The notes beneath the pieces were generated by a model, which saw nothing but the letters and a program-made list of their open reading frames with translations, ran no database searches and was not told the DNA's origin. This document shows, piece after piece, positions 1-10,687 of a DNA stretch of 64,000 nt. Within the stretch, counting starts at the first letter, position 1, and every line of letters begins with the position of its first letter. The translations under genes were made by a program, and so were the position numbers. Origin of the DNA: Linderina pennispora (Eukaryota > Kickxellomycota > Kickxellomycetes > Kickxellales > Kickxellaceae); NCBI RefSeq assembly GCF_002104995.1, contig NW_024468253.1, forward strand, positions 248,001-312,000, read 5' to 3'.

Positions 1-876
1 CGCACTTGGCTCGGTGTTAGATGGCGGGCCACTGAACCTCTCGACAATGTTCATTCTAAAGTCGTCGTTGTCGTCGCCATCACTGTCATCGCTGTCCGAG
101 TGAACAGGGGGGCGGATCGGATCGTTAAAGTCGTCATCATCGTCGTCTTGTGCTGCGTTCATGCGATCCTCGTCAGAAAACGCATCGCCATCCTCATCGC
201 CATCAACTTCTTCCTCAGCCTCCTCGTCCTCAGCCTCCTCCTCGTCCTCGTCGTCGTCCTCGTCTGAATCAAACTGGTCGAGTAGATCAAGCAGCCGCTG
301 TTCATCTTTGCCCACCTTGTTGCGGTCAGCCTTGGTCTGCTTCATAGCACGCTCCCTGACACCCTGCAGCGCCTTCTGCTGCTGTTCGTCAATCTCCTCA
401 ATCTCCTCAATCAGCGTCTCCCGCAGATGCTCGTCGGTAACTTCCTCCTTAATATCAACAAAACGCTCCCCGTCTTCATTGAACTGCGCCTCCTCCAGCT
501 CGTCCCTGACCCCCATGTTTTTGCGCTTGTTCAGCTGCCGGATCTCCTTTTCGGTCTCCTTGATCTTGGTGATGACAAATTCCTCGCGCCGCTTGGCAAT
601 CATCGCCGCTTGCATGGCCGACCGTTCGACAAAATAGTTGTCGCCCAACAAAACCAGGATCTCGTTGGTGTGCACCAACGAGCCCGGGAAAAACGCCAGC
701 GGGCCGGCTGGAATCATGGCCGGGTAGCGTGTCTCTTGGGGCAGCTCGCGGAGCGTGCGCTGCAGCTGGTGGTATTCGGCTTTGAACTTTGTATACTGCG
801 ATAGCGCTTGCTCCCGCGATGCAATGTCCTTGTCCAGATACTGCTGGTACTTTCCAATGTCTGCAGGGTCGCTCAT
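1..876 (-). CDS. URI1: URI-type unconventional prefoldin, 3' end outside window
   Basis: The reading frame is open from the ATG at 876 to the left edge, so the C-terminus is missing. Residues about 1-130 are an alpha-type prefoldin fold with the conserved stretch AFFPGSLVHTNEILVLLGDN followed by a helical arm. This matches URI/Bud27, which binds RNA polymerase subunit Rpb5 and R2TP-type chaperones and acts in polymerase assembly and nutrient signalling. A long acidic Asp/Glu tract (about 200-250) and then FNDPIRPPV follow, as in URI proteins, which carry acidic low-complexity tails. No frameshift is visible. It is divergent from the recombinase gene at 1103, sharing a promoter of about 226 bp. 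The family call is firm; the C-terminal length is unknown. Confidence 0.85.
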   Translation of the reverse strand, partial: MSDPADIGKYQQYLDKDIASREQALSQYTKFKAEYHQLQRTLRELPQETRYPAMIPAGPLAFFPGSLVHTNEILVLLGDNYFVERSAMQAAMIAKRREEFVITKIKETEKEIRQLNKRKNMGVRDELEEAQFNEDGERFVDIKEEVTDEHLRETLIEEIEEIDEQQQKALQGVRERAMKQTKADRNKVGKDEQRLLDLLDQFDSDEDDDEDEEEAEDEEAEEEVDGDEDGDAFSDEDRMNAAQDDDDDDFNDPIRPPVHSDSDDSDGDDNDDFRMNIVERFSGPPSNTEPSA

Positions 877-1102
877 TTGTTCAGGGCTGGAAGTCGAAAG
901 AGGAAATGCAAAATTGGCTTGCAAAGAGAAGGAAAACGTTTGGCTGGTGCCAGTTCCAAAACCTACGAAAAAAACCTTTCATGCTGATCGACTTTTGTGA
1001 GCCGGCTCAAAAATCTATAATCTAAAAATACAAGCGCCGCAGCTGCGTTTCGAACAAAACATCAACACCTCACTTCTCTGACATGCTTGCTTTGTTTCTT
1101 TA

Positions 1103-2280
1103 ATGTTGAAGGAAGACGACGAATTGCTTGCCAAATGCCTAGCCAGAACCGGCTGCGAAGAGCCACACCACTGTCTGCTCCTTCCGTTTGCTGATTTCAA
1201 ACGCGCAACCGGGCTTGGCGATTCCCAGGCCAAACACGCCTGGGCGCTGCTCGCCCACAAAGCCTACGATTGGCATGCACACCTTACCACAGCCAGCTCC
1301 CCACGCCTGGCAGATTCATGGATCCGTCTACTGGATCCCAACATAACGCAGTGTCTCAATGACGGCATACGGCTCGGTACAGTAACGGAAATTGTTGGCG
1401 AGAGCGCGTCAGGCAAAACCCAGCTCTGCATGCAATTGTCTATAGCTGCACAGCTACCGAGGGAGCTTGGTGGGCAGGAAGGCAAAGTCATCTACATATC
1501 GACTGAGGGTGCATTTCCAGCACATCGGTTGAAAGTAATGGCAGCAGCTTACGTCAAAGAGTATGCCGATAGAGTAGATGCAGGGCGGATTCCTGGACAG
1601 CATCAGCGTCGCCTGAGTTCGAGGATTGGGAGACCATGGGACACGCAATCCGGTACAAGGTCCCAGCACTTCTTAGCTACGGCCAGGTGCGTCTGGTAAT
1701 TGTAGACTCGATTGCAGCCCACCTGCGCTTTCGATACCGAGCAGGACTCTAGTAGTCGCACAGCTGGCGAGTTCTACAAGCAAAGATCTGGATTTCCTGA
1801 TTGAAGCCGGCCAGATGTTCAGAAGCTGGGCATCCGAGTACAACTGTGCCGTGGTGTGTGTAAACCAAGTCAAGGATGTGTTCGAATCAGCCGCAGTCGC
1901 AGCCAAGATTGCTGTCGGATGTCTCTGACATGTCAGTTGTCCCACAGACAGCCAAGGAACTGTGCTATAAGGATTTTCGCCGCACTGGGCATGAACAGCA
2001 AGGCGCCTGCGTTAGGAAATCCTCTGGGCAAACGCCATTGATGCACGGATCACCCTGTTATTACAGGCGTGGGCTGTCGCAGGCAGAGGCAAGGGCCACA
2101 GGGCAGGAAGGCAAGCTGGTGGAGGTGCCGAATGAGTTGCTGAGAACCAGAAGGTGGCTCGAGCTCTCGTTTGCGCCGTGGTGTAGCCGCCGGACTTGTG
2201 AGATCGCACTCGATGACCGTGGGTTCTACTCGTTTGGTATTAACAGCCACGAGATTGACGAGGTGGGCGGTGTGTTTTAA
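1103..2280 (+). CDS. RAD57: RAD51 paralog of the Rad57/XRCC3 family, reading frame broken by about eight +1 shifts
   Basis: Recombination mediator ATPase: family members load or stabilise RAD51 filaments in homologous repair. Visible in order: Walker A GESASGKT (about residues 93-100), YISTEGAFP, Walker B-type VRLVIVDSIAAHLRF, YNCAVVCVNQVKDVF, then PALGILWANAIDARITLLLQ, the XRCC3-type C-terminal core. These lie in different frames. Removing one base near each of 1584, 1614, 1730, 1778, within 1876-1925, near 1987, 2018 and 2095 restores a continuous protein of about 389 aa ending at the TAA at 2278-2280. Every shift is an insertion, several in GGG, TTT or AAA runs. XRCC3 and Rad57 cannot be separated by eye. 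It converges on the RING gene at 2320, leaving only 39 bp between. Confidence 0.85.
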
Positions 2281-2319
2281 AAGGGTTTAACATCTAGTGT
2301 GTATTTGTACATGTGATGT

Positions 2320-4061
2320 TCACACTGCAATGTCCTGCCAGTCAGTAATCTGGCTCCGGTCCCATGGACATGTGCAGACGGTTTTGTGGGCTAAACTGCT
2401 TGGCCTCGACGACGACTGCTGCATCGACTTTAGATGGGCAAAGCAATCTGTGCAGAGCCGGTGTGCACACGGCTGCAGCTCTATCGCCTCGTTGCTCGAG
2501 TAGCACAGTGTACAGACACCCGGCAGAGTATCTGTGCCCGGATCCTCATCGACAGTATTATCGGGGGCAACTCCTGGAACCACGGTCTGCGCAACTGCCG
2601 CCAATTTCAGTGCAAGTTCCCGGACCAGCCAGTCCGGCATGTGCCTTGAACTGTGTGTCACCGGAGTGCCATGCTGATGTTCTGCTCGCCGAGTTCCGGG
2701 CCGCTGATCTGTTGCGACAGAGCCAGCAGATCACCTATGATCTGAGCCTCAGCATCCATGCCTCCAGACACCCGGTGCTCCGGCCCAACCAGGGCCTGCT
2801 TGCTGCTACTTCTTTGCTGCGCCTGCGTCTTCTCCAACGCCTTGTTCATTTGTTTCACCAGCTCTTCTGCAGGCCTGCTCTCCCACCCCTCGCTCCCCTG
2901 GAAAGCAATCCCCAGATCATCGTCCACAGTCATCAAGACGAGCTCTTGCCCGTCAACCGTTTTCCTCCTCAGCCCTGTCACTCGCTGCCAAGGGAACAAC
3001 AGCACAGCCTTCTCGCTGTTCGATGCAATCCCACCGCCATTGCTCTGTGCGACCGTCGCAATCTTTCCCAGTGTTGACCCAGCCCACAAAATTCCCTCAT
3101 CTGAGTATGCCAGCCGGCCGTGCCCGAGCGTATAGAACTGGCACAGCAGTGTCACCGATCCCGGGACCACAGTCACTGACGAACCAAGAGCATCTGGGGA
3201 TGAATTGGAGAACCCCAGCAGTCGCTCGCGAATCTCTCTCAGAATCTGCTGCTGCGTAATTGCCTGCTCCTCGCCCAGCTTGCGCTTTGCCAGATCGATA
3301 TCGGCATCTGTTACTAACGCCTCTTCGACGCTGCCCAGGAGACCGCCAGGACTGCTGTCTTGTGGCCTTCTTGGCACGGGGCTGCCAAACTCAAGAGTAT
3401 GCAAACCTCCCCGCCCAGCAGTTGGCGTGGGCCATGGGCTATGGACAGCTGTTCGCGAAGAACCTGCCGGAGTCTTTTGTGGAGCAGCTGATCGTGCGAG
3501 CAGGGGGTCTGCTGTGTCGTCTCGGCCCCACAGCGACTGCATGGTCTGAAAGCTCTTTGGCGTCCCGTCTTCTAGCCGACCGCCAAATAGCTGGAAGGCT
3601 GTTGGCGTCACTGGCGTCCCTTTGCCTTTGTCAGTGCGCTTGGAGCTGTTCTCAATGGTCGGCGTTGGTACGCCTGCCAAAGGCTTTCTGGCCGGTGTCA
3701 CCTGGGTCGACCTGCGTGGGGTGTATGGGCTGGCAACGCGCGACTGCGGAGTCCTTGGTGGGATCCGTGAGGGGGTTGTGGTTTTCGGCTGCTTACGCTG
3801 AGATGGCGATAGAAGCGGAGTGGTGCTAGTTGGCCCTGTGCGGCTGTGGGATGCGGGTGTCTGTTCTGGCTCGACTGGCGCCTGCTGCTCAGTCGGTGCT
3901 CTTTGTGATAGACCCTTGTGCTCAGCAGCTAGCTTTTGCGCAGCACAGGCTCCAGCTGTTGGTGGCAATTTTGGTGTCTGTGCGCTGGATAGCCCGAACT
4001 GTCGCCGTAGCTGGCGAATATCGCTGAAAAAGCCGTCGCTGTCCGAATCCGATGAGTCCAT
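2320..4061 (-). CDS. Uncharacterised protein with PH/GRAM-like domain and C-terminal RING-like finger
   Basis: ATG at 4061. The first 467 codons are uninterrupted. They start with an acidic serine-rich N-terminus (MDSSDSDSDGFFSDIRQLRR), then a long Ser/Thr/Pro-rich disordered part, then at about 295-420 a compact beta-rich segment (VTLLCQFYTLGHGRLAYSDE; VLLFPWQRVTGLRRK) that looks like a PH/GRAM or EVH1-type fold. The frame stops at 2658 (SMALR). A second frame continues at once with WLVRELALKLAAVAQ and a Cys/His cluster CTLCYSS...LQPCAHRLCTDC...CPWDR, the ligand order of a RING finger. Two +1 insertions between about 2640 and 2680 would join them, giving about 580 aa. If the RING is real, E3 ubiquitin ligase activity is inferred. 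I do not recognise a named family. Confidence 0.6.
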
Positions 4062-4352
4062 TCGACAGCAGGAGGAAATTGCGGGTTGTGTGCAGGGTGC
4101 CAGAGAACAAAGAGAGGCGGCCTTGGGCTTTCCCTCGGCAGAAGGGAGTCTTCATTGATCCACTGAGCCGTGCGATCCGAACCGGCAGCACAATAATTTT
4201 CCTGCTCCACTGTTTGTGCCAGGTGTTGCTAGGTTCGCGAGAAAATGTTTATCGCTACCAGCCTCTTTTCTCTTTTCCAAGACGTCACAAACTTTTTGCG
4301 CCTATAGTTGGGTATTCATTTTTCACCATTTGTATAGTATCACCTTGCTAGT

Positions 4353-6837
4353 ATGGCGAGGAAGAACAAGAGCGGAAAGAAAAACAAGAGCAAGAACTCG
4401 AGCCCGGCCACTCCTGCCGCCTCGGTCAGTCGCAACAGCCCTGAGCCCGCTGCGAAGCCGGCAGCTGTGGCTTCAATTGATCCAGTGCAGCATGTGGCAC
4501 CCGCCAGCGCTGTGCCTGAGCATGGTAAGTGTAGCGCGGTATATCTGGCATTACGATGAGATAGCCAGAGTGCCTTTTTTGTGCCGATCTCCTTCTGAAA
4601 AGCGCGAGTCTAAAAAGTATTTCATGTGCCATCTGTACGACCAGGACGCTTATCACCTATAGTGTCTGAGGAGCAAGCCAAGACCGAAGAGGCTCCGGCT
4701 GCCGAAGAGACACAGCCCGAGGAGACTAAGCCCGAGGCAGACACAGCCCGAGCAGACCCAGGCTGAAGAGGTCCGGCTTGAGGAGACACTGGCTGTCGAG
4801 GAGGCTCAGCCTGAAGAAGCCCCAGTGGAGAAGGCTCAGCCCGAGGAGACACAGATTGAAGAAGTCCAGCCCGAGGAGACCCAGGTCGAAGAAGTCCAGC
4901 CCGAGGAGACCCAGGTCGAAGAAGTCCAGCCCGAGGAGACCCAGGTCGAAGAAGTTCAGCTTGAGGAGACCCAGGCTGAGGAAACCCAAGCCGAGGAGAA
5001 CCAGGCTGAAGACGACGGAAAATACAAAATTGATCTGTCGGCCGACGTAGTATCCGGGAATGGCATCGAGGACCCGACGCTGTCGCAGACTGACGACTTT
5101 GCACACCTTGTGATTGCAGGCGAGGCAGGCGAGGATGTTGCTCCACAGACAGCACAGCCAGCTTTGACTAGGATTGCTGAGCTCGCATCCGGTGAGCCTA
5201 CAACCCGGGCATCAGCGCCACCGGCCGTGCACAGCATTGTTGACCTGGCAGAAGAGACCGAGAAGGAAGCTGAGCCAGCCCATGAAACTGACGAGCTGCT
5301 GGTGGCGGACAGTGTGGGCGAGCTGGCGGAGGGCGTTCCATCCGCTGGCCAGTCGGATGAGATCGCTACGCAGGAGGAGAGCGCCAGTGCTGCTGCTGCT
5401 GTTGTTGGTAACGAGGAGGACCGGGATGCTGAAGTTATTACCTCGGATGCTGACAACGACGAGGGCGCTGATGTGGAAGAGGAGGCGCCTGTTGTTTCGG
5501 AGTCTCAGATTGAGGGGTCGGCGATTCTGATCTCCGACGGCGAGACCGATAATGAGAGCGACGCCACTGCCCATGGTCGCAGTCTCGGACCGTCTGTCAA
5601 CATGGAGGATTCGCAGGCTGAGCTTCTGTCGAGCAACCTGCTGGATAGCATGTATCGGTCTTCTATCCTGCGCAGCGTGCAAGATGAGGTTCACGCGCTT
5701 GAGTCTGAGGGACCCGACAATCTGCCTGCTGTCAGCGAGGCTGAGGAGACTGGCGAGGCTGAGGAGGCTGGCAAGGCTGAATCTGAGCAGGAGACGCCAG
5801 CTGCTGCAGAGGAGGCAAGGAAGTATGTGCTTACTCCCAGCGCATTTGCTGACGAGCCAGAGCCCGACGTTATAATGCATCTGCGACCGGCATCGGTTGC
5901 TCAGCAGTCTGGATCGCCTGATACTCCAGAGCCCACGCCTGTGGCGACTGAGGAGGAGGCTGCCAACGAGGCCGATAACGAGGCAGAGCGCGAAGCAATT
6001 GCTGAGACCTCGAGCGAGGGCGAACTTGTCGAGCAGCACGAGTTGGAGTCAGTCGATGGCACTGTGCATGTTGCCCGCTCAGAGGCCGACTCGTTCGTGC
6101 ATGTTGATGACGGTGAGGAGGCTGACGGCGTTGCTACTGTGCCTGAGTCGGTTGTTGAGGAGATCAGCGACATCGAGTCTGCAGCCATCGAGGAAAAGCA
6201 AGGTAAGAATATGCAAAGATGTGGGTGTGTGCCGGGATGGCCTGAGTGCATTCAGCGGCACATCGACTCTGGATTTTATCTGGTTTGCTAACACATGCGT
6301 CATTCTGCATTTAATTTCCCTGCTAGCTGACATCGCCAAGCCTAGCGCAGACATTCCTGACAAGGCTGACCGCCGAGACCAGTGAGGCCATTGCCAAGGT
6401 CGACATCGACGAGACCGCGAACAAGATCGCCGAGGAGGTCAATGATGCCACTGCCGAGCACGGAACTGACGACGTCGCCGAAAAGGGCTATTGAGAGTAC
6501 ACAGGAGACTACTCCCGATGTCTCATCCAACAGTGCTGCTGACAGAGCCACTCGCGAGATCTCTGAGGCTGTTGATGCTGCCGCCGGCAGCGACAATGCT
6601 GACAACAAGAAGGAAAAGATGGAAAAGAAGAAGCGCACGGTTTCCAAGGGCCACTCAGCATGCCCTGTCAACATATCCACTTTTGCTGGCGCTATTGCAG
6701 TGGTCCTTGCGGCCGTGTCACGGCACTATTTCCGGCTGCCTGGTCCGCAGAACCGGCAGGTTGCCATTGCCGGCGGCGTTGCGTCAGCTATTGCTGGCCT
6801 TGGAGCCCTAGCGTCAGCCTTCTTCCAGCGCAAGTAG
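4353..6837 (+). CDS. Acidic repeat protein with C-terminal membrane anchor; two introns, about three frame shifts
   Basis: ATG at 4353 opens a Lys-rich N-terminus (MARKNKSGKKNKSKNSS). Intron 1 is 4525-4662 (GTAAGT...TAG) and intron 2 is 6203-6326 (GTAAGA...TAG); both keep the frame. Exon 2 holds a 30-bp tandem repeat encoding EEVQPEETQV and then a very Glu/Asp/Ala-rich chain of about 450 residues. The C-terminus has two hydrophobic segments, ISTFAGAIAVVLAAVSRHYF and VAIAGGVASAIAGLGALASA, ending FFQRK: a tail anchor or hairpin with a basic end. Extra bases near 4740, 6380-6386 and 6484-6486 break the frame; without them the protein is about 740 aa. The function is unknown. The layout fits an ER or organelle surface protein with a long acidic cytosolic arm, by inference. 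Confidence 0.75.
4858..4977 (+). repeat. 30-bp tandem repeat, four units, coding
   Basis: Three identical copies (4858-4887, 4888-4917, 4918-4947) of a 30-bp unit encoding EEVQPEETQV are followed by a diverged fourth copy (4948-4977). Weaker Glu-Thr-Gln relatives extend on both sides. The copies are in frame inside exon 2 of the acidic protein and keep the Glu-rich composition. Perfect identity suggests recent expansion by slippage, or an assembly effect. Confidence 0.9.
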
Positions 6838-7314
6838 ACTATTTTTTGTTGCTTTGTTGTGATGTCAGGTAGTTTATACACAATCTCTGGAGATTCAGAG
6901 CTATTTTTAGAGCTTTCAGAAGGGATACTGAGCGTGGAGGTTTTAATTGAGAGCCACGCAACACTCTAGAGCCAGCTGGAGAAAGAGAGTCGCTCCGAAC
7001 TAAACACCACATCGAATTCCAGAAATGGCAGGGAGCACAGTCTGCAAGCGGCGTGGAGAGAACGGTAGCCTGAGGGCGCATGACACGTATGTGGCTCAGT
7101 GGAAGTCGATGACGATGAACACTCGTTGCTAGGCGGATTTCTAGGGAGAACGCGGACATGATGCGACGCTAGCCCAGAGTATTTAAGCCAGGCAATAATT
7201 GCAGGTACACGCCGGCTCCCTGATTCCCACAGCTACTCTTCATCTTCTCCCCTACAGCACTCTGCTTTATTCCCGTCGAATCCCACTTTGCAGGACCCCT
7301 CCCATCCACTAGCA
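6838..7314. other. Intergenic region, promoter of the O-acetyltransferase gene
   Basis: No coding potential. A TATA-like TATTTAAG lies at 7180-7187, about 130 bp before the ATG at 7315, followed by a C/T-rich leader at about 7225-7310 typical of transcription start regions here. The left part is the 3' flank of the acidic protein gene. Confidence 0.6.
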
Positions 7315-7908
7315 ATGCCTCCTCCCAACAGCGCCGACATCAACGAGTCCAAGTACGACGAGTACCGCAACATGCTTGCCGGCAGACCCTACCTTGGGCA
7401 TGGACCCGTTCCTGAGCCAGCTTCGCAAAGAGGCACGACACAACGTCAAGGCCCTGGCCGAGACACGCGACAACCCCGAGGCCTTTGACAAGGCTGTGCG
7501 CAACGTGCTAGGGCTCTGCTGGCTCCGGCACACCCATCATCGAGAGCCCCGTCTACTTTGACTACGGCAAGAACACGCACGTCGGTGACAACTTCTACAT
7601 GAACACTATGTGCACCATCCTGGACTGTGCCCGCGTCGACATTGGCGATGAACGTCTTGTTTGGCCCGAACGTGCAGGTCTATACTGCCGAACACCCGGT
7701 CGACCCGGCCGTGCGCATCCAGGGCCCTGAGAGCGCTCGTCCGATCAAGATTGGCAACAACGTGTGGGTCGGCGGCGGCTCGATCATCCTGCCTGGCGTC
7801 ACCATTGGCAGCGGATCCACTATTGGCGCCGGTGCAGTCGTCACCAAGGATGTGCCCGAGAATGTCGTGGTTGTTGGGAACCCGGCGCGTATTGTCAAGC
7901 GCCTCTAA
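7315..7908 (+). CDS. Maltose/galactoside-type O-acetyltransferase, three frame shifts
   Basis: Hexapeptide-repeat acetyltransferase of the NodL/LacA/Maa group, transferring acetyl from acetyl-CoA to a sugar hydroxyl; the fungal substrate is unknown. An N-terminal maltose-acetyltransferase helical segment (YDEYRNMLAGRPYL, then DPFLSQLRKEARHNVKALAE) precedes a left-handed beta-helix: GKNTHVGDNFYMN, VLFGPNVQVYTAEHPVDP with the probable catalytic His, NNVWVGGGSIILPGVTIG, GAGAVVTKDVP and a C-terminal NPARIVKRL. One extra base each near 7396-7398 (GGG), 7511-7513 (GGG) and 7650 splits the frame; corrected length is about 196 aa, normal for the family. Every catalytic feature is present, so I regard it as functional with sequence errors. 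Confidence 0.88.
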
Positions 7909-8164
7909 TGCGAATCGGACAGTGCCGCAGTCGTTCACGTGGGAGCGCTCGAGAGTTCCCTGTACTAATCAATAAATCCGGATTATTTTTATCGCTGATG
8001 TGGGCTGTTTTTTTATCGCCTCTCTTGGGACAGCCAATTTGCCCAGGGCAAAAGCGCACCAGACGACGCTGTCATTGTCGCATTTCGTTTTGCTCTTCTA
8101 TTTGAGACCCTCCTTTTTCTTTCTCTTTCAATTCGGAAAAACGTAAATCCTTATATACTTCAAA

Positions 8165-9143
8165 ATGTTTGGTGTCCGCGCTGTCCTTAAGAACGCTGCC
8201 GTTGCCCGTGTCGCCGTGTCGCGCGCTGCCCCCTCGGCTCGTAAGTATCAAGCTCATGCTAGCTGCACGTGCGCCTTTGGAGGTGAATCATAAAAGCGAG
8301 TCCTGGTTGGAGGACTAGCGGTGACTCGCAATTGGGGGTTTGGGACCGGCAATGTCAGCACCGTTGCTCTGATCATTGGCAGCAATTGCTCAAAAGCGCA
8401 GATTCGGTGTTTCTCGTGAGGTTTGGAATTTCGCGCCCCGATACCAGCTTATTGAAAGGTGCAGAGTGGTGGCCGAGGCCGGGGGAGAACGATCGAAGCT
8501 GAGAAAGGGCTAGCCCTCGCTGCGGGCCGTAGTGTTCTGGACCCGCGAGATGGGTGATAAGATCTGCAGTTGGCCTCTTATCTCGCCCTCTGTTCCGTCA
8601 GTCCGTCGCCCAAGCGTTACCGTCCCCCACCACCACTGCTGCCACATACCCTTGCATCCTGGAGAGATGGTTGCCCTTGGGACTGCGCTGGCCGCATCAC
8701 CCCAATGAGCGGTCCCTTATCTACCGGCCATACGAAAATTTGCTCACAACTCTGTTTGTTGCTTATTTTTCCAACCCCGCAAAATCATTTTCTCGCATTT
8801 TCCATGTAGTGATTGCCCGCCGCTGCTACTCGGATCACCCCGAGGAGACCTACGAGCAGTTCACCGACCGCTACGTCAAGTTCTTCGAGAACGTCGACGA
8901 CCAGTTTGAGCTCCAGCGCGGTCTGAACAACTGCTTCGCGTACGATCTCGTCCCGATGTCGCCATTGTCGAGTCCGCCCTGCGTGCTGCCCGCCGCATTG
9001 ACGATTTCGCCACTGGTGTCCGTGTGTTTGAGGCCCTGAAGACCAAGGTCGACAAGAAGTCGCAGTACGAGGACTACCTGCAGGCCCTGAAGCCCGTCAA
9101 GGACGAGCTCGGCATCCAGACCAAGGAGGAGCTTGGCCTGTAA
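8165..9143 (+). CDS. COX6: Cytochrome c oxidase subunit VI (COX6/COX5A family), one long intron
   Basis: Nuclear-encoded subunit of mitochondrial complex IV on the matrix side. Exon 1 is 8165-8240 and encodes an Arg/Ala-rich presequence (MFGVRAVLKNAAVARVAVSR). The intron is 8241-8809 (GTAAGT...TAG, 569 bp, the longest seen here). Exon 2 runs 8810-9143: RRCYSDHPEETYEQFTDRYV, FFENVDDQFELQRGLNNCFA, then VAIVESALRAARRIDDFATG and VRVFEALKTKV. A base appears to be missing near 8952-8955 (YDLVP to DVAIV), one of the few -1 shifts. The corrected protein is about 136 aa with presequence, the usual size. Family call is firm from the RGLNNCFAYDLVP and ARR-DDFAT motifs. Confidence 0.92.
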
Positions 9144-9317
9144 ATTTTTCCGTCCGTTTCACCCTCTCCCACCTGTTGAGCCTTTTTGCGAGGCCGACAC
9201 AGACAAACAGAGCTCTGATAACCCAGTCCTCTGGCCGGAAAGTCGTTTTGTTTTTCGAAATTAACCACCCCTTTTATACACAACAACGTCAGTTTTCTTT
9301 AAACCACAAACAAAACC

Positions 9318-9773
9318 TCACTCCTCGTGCATGTCCTTGGTCATGTCTGACAGTACTTTGAGGCAGGCACGGATGCGCGCAACCAGGCTGTGCACCATTC
9401 CCATGTTGGCGCACATGTCGCATACGATCGTGCCGTAATACAAGCCGACGCGGAACTGCACCAGCTGCATTTCGCTGTATATCAGCGTCAGGACCTGGCT
9501 GGCGCCAATGTGCAGCTTGTTGATGTCGTCAAAGGCGTCGTAGCACTTTTCAATGAGCGAGTCTTCAAAATATGGCTCATGGAACACAGGCGTGGCGGCC
9601 CGGAATACGTTTTCACGGTCAGCGTCGGTGATGCGCACCAGCATCAGACCGTCGATGTGGTCGATTGCGTCCTCCAGCAGCTTCTCGAACTGGTTCTCTG
9701 TCGGGTCGTCTTCGCCGTTGGTGTAAGCAGGCTGCTGCTGCTGGTGGTGCTGCTCCTGCGGTTCGGCTTGCAT
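9318..9773 (-). CDS. Small helical protein of unknown function
   Basis: 151 codons, intact, ATG at 9773. The first 30 residues are Gln/Pro/Asp-rich and disordered; the rest looks all-helical and conserved in character (FEKLLEDAIDHIDGLMLVRI, then SLIEKCYDAFDDINKLHIGA), with a hydrophobic stretch around VGLYYGTIVCDMCANMGMVH. Codon use resembles the neighbouring genes, and it fills the space between COX6 and EMC10 with short flanks (174 bp to COX6). No membrane anchor or signal peptide is obvious. Small subunits of Mediator or coiled-coil trafficking complexes look similar, but I cannot assign one. Confidence 0.65.
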   Translation of the reverse strand: MQAEPQEQHHQQQQPAYTNGEDDPTENQFEKLLEDAIDHIDGLMLVRITDADRENVFRAATPVFHEPYFEDSLIEKCYDAFDDINKLHIGASQVLTLIYSEMQLVQFRVGLYYGTIVCDMCANMGMVHSLVARIRACLKVLSDMTKDMHEE

Positions 9774-10043
9774 TGTGTAAAATCTACAGTCTATAGGCGT
9801 ACGAGTGAGTCGAAAAGTTTAAGCTGAAACCCACGGCGGGTCACGATCTAGCAGAATATATTCCAGTGGCCACGCGCATTACGGTTTTGGGCGAGTGATG
9901 TGTGCGATGGCGACCCTTCTAATATCGACGCTTGGCACCCCTCAACACACAACCTCACTTCCAGAAGCTGGATAAAGCTATATTTGTAATTCCAATCGGA
10001 CAAACGCAATTCGAGGTATCTATTTGGGCATGGGGGACACTGA

Positions 10044-10687
10044 CTACTTCCGAGTGTTGCCCTCCGCCTGCTGGCCATCATCGCCGCTGACCATGAGCAG
10101 CAGCATGATCGGGACAATGTAGTACCAGTACTTTGCAAAGAACCCCTTCTCCTCCTCTGGCTTCTGCTCCTTGCCCGTCGTGGTATCAATCGTGGCCGCA
10201 AAAGCCAGCTTCGGCACCGCACCGGTCTCACGCGTCTTTAGCATGATCTTGGTGACAAACTTGGGGTCGCTCTCCATACCCCTTTCTTCCTTGCAGTTGT
10301 CTCTGGATCCTGCCGAGTAGTCGATATGGAACGGCACGCTCTGATCGTCCTCGTGCACAATAAACACCTTCCTCGATCTCCTTCTGTGCGCTGAGCCGGC
10401 ACCGGTCCACAGGCAAAACATGCTGGGCGCCGGTGTTGGGAGAACGCAGGACAAGTGCATACTGCTTCGACGGGCCGCTCAGTGGAACATCGGCAGCAGG
10501 CAGGACAGGCGGGTGCTGGATGCCAATCGCCTGGTATGCTGCCGTGCCGTCGTCAAGTACCCGTAGTTCACCGCGCTGCACAAACTCGTTGGGATTCAGG
10601 TTGTGGTACACCTCAAAGGTCTCTGATGCAGGCAACGAGCGCGAGCGCATTGAGGACAAACAGCACAAGTGTCTGGGCGCTACGCAT
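10044..10687 (-). CDS. EMC10: ER membrane protein complex subunit 10
   Basis: Subunit of the EMC insertase, with a lumenal beta domain and one C-terminal membrane span. The ATG at 10687 gives a signal peptide (MRSAQTLVLFVLNALALVA). The lumenal part follows in two other frames: SETFEVYHNLNPNEFVQRGE and VFIVHEDDQSVPFHIDYSAG, then PKFVTKIMLKTRETGAVPKL. The C-terminus FFAKYWYYIVPIMLLLMVSG is the EMC10 signature. Single-base shifts near 10640 and 10390-10410 break the frame; corrected length is about 213 aa. EMC10 is absent from many fungal lineages with reduced EMC, so its presence suits an early-diverging fungus. Confidence 0.88.

Noticed and set aside
1103-2280. RAD57/XRCC3 as pseudogene
   Set aside because: All active-site motifs are conserved on both sides of every shift and no substitutions create stops; the same insertion pattern hits essential genes, so error fits better.
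7315-7908. Programmed +1 frameshifting
   Set aside because: Shift sites have no common codon or stop context, and several lie in homopolymers; intact genes nearby contain the same codons.
8554-9039. Open frame across the COX6 intron
   Set aside because: It reads through intron sequence and then continues in the COX6 exon frame; only the spliced reading gives a complex IV subunit.
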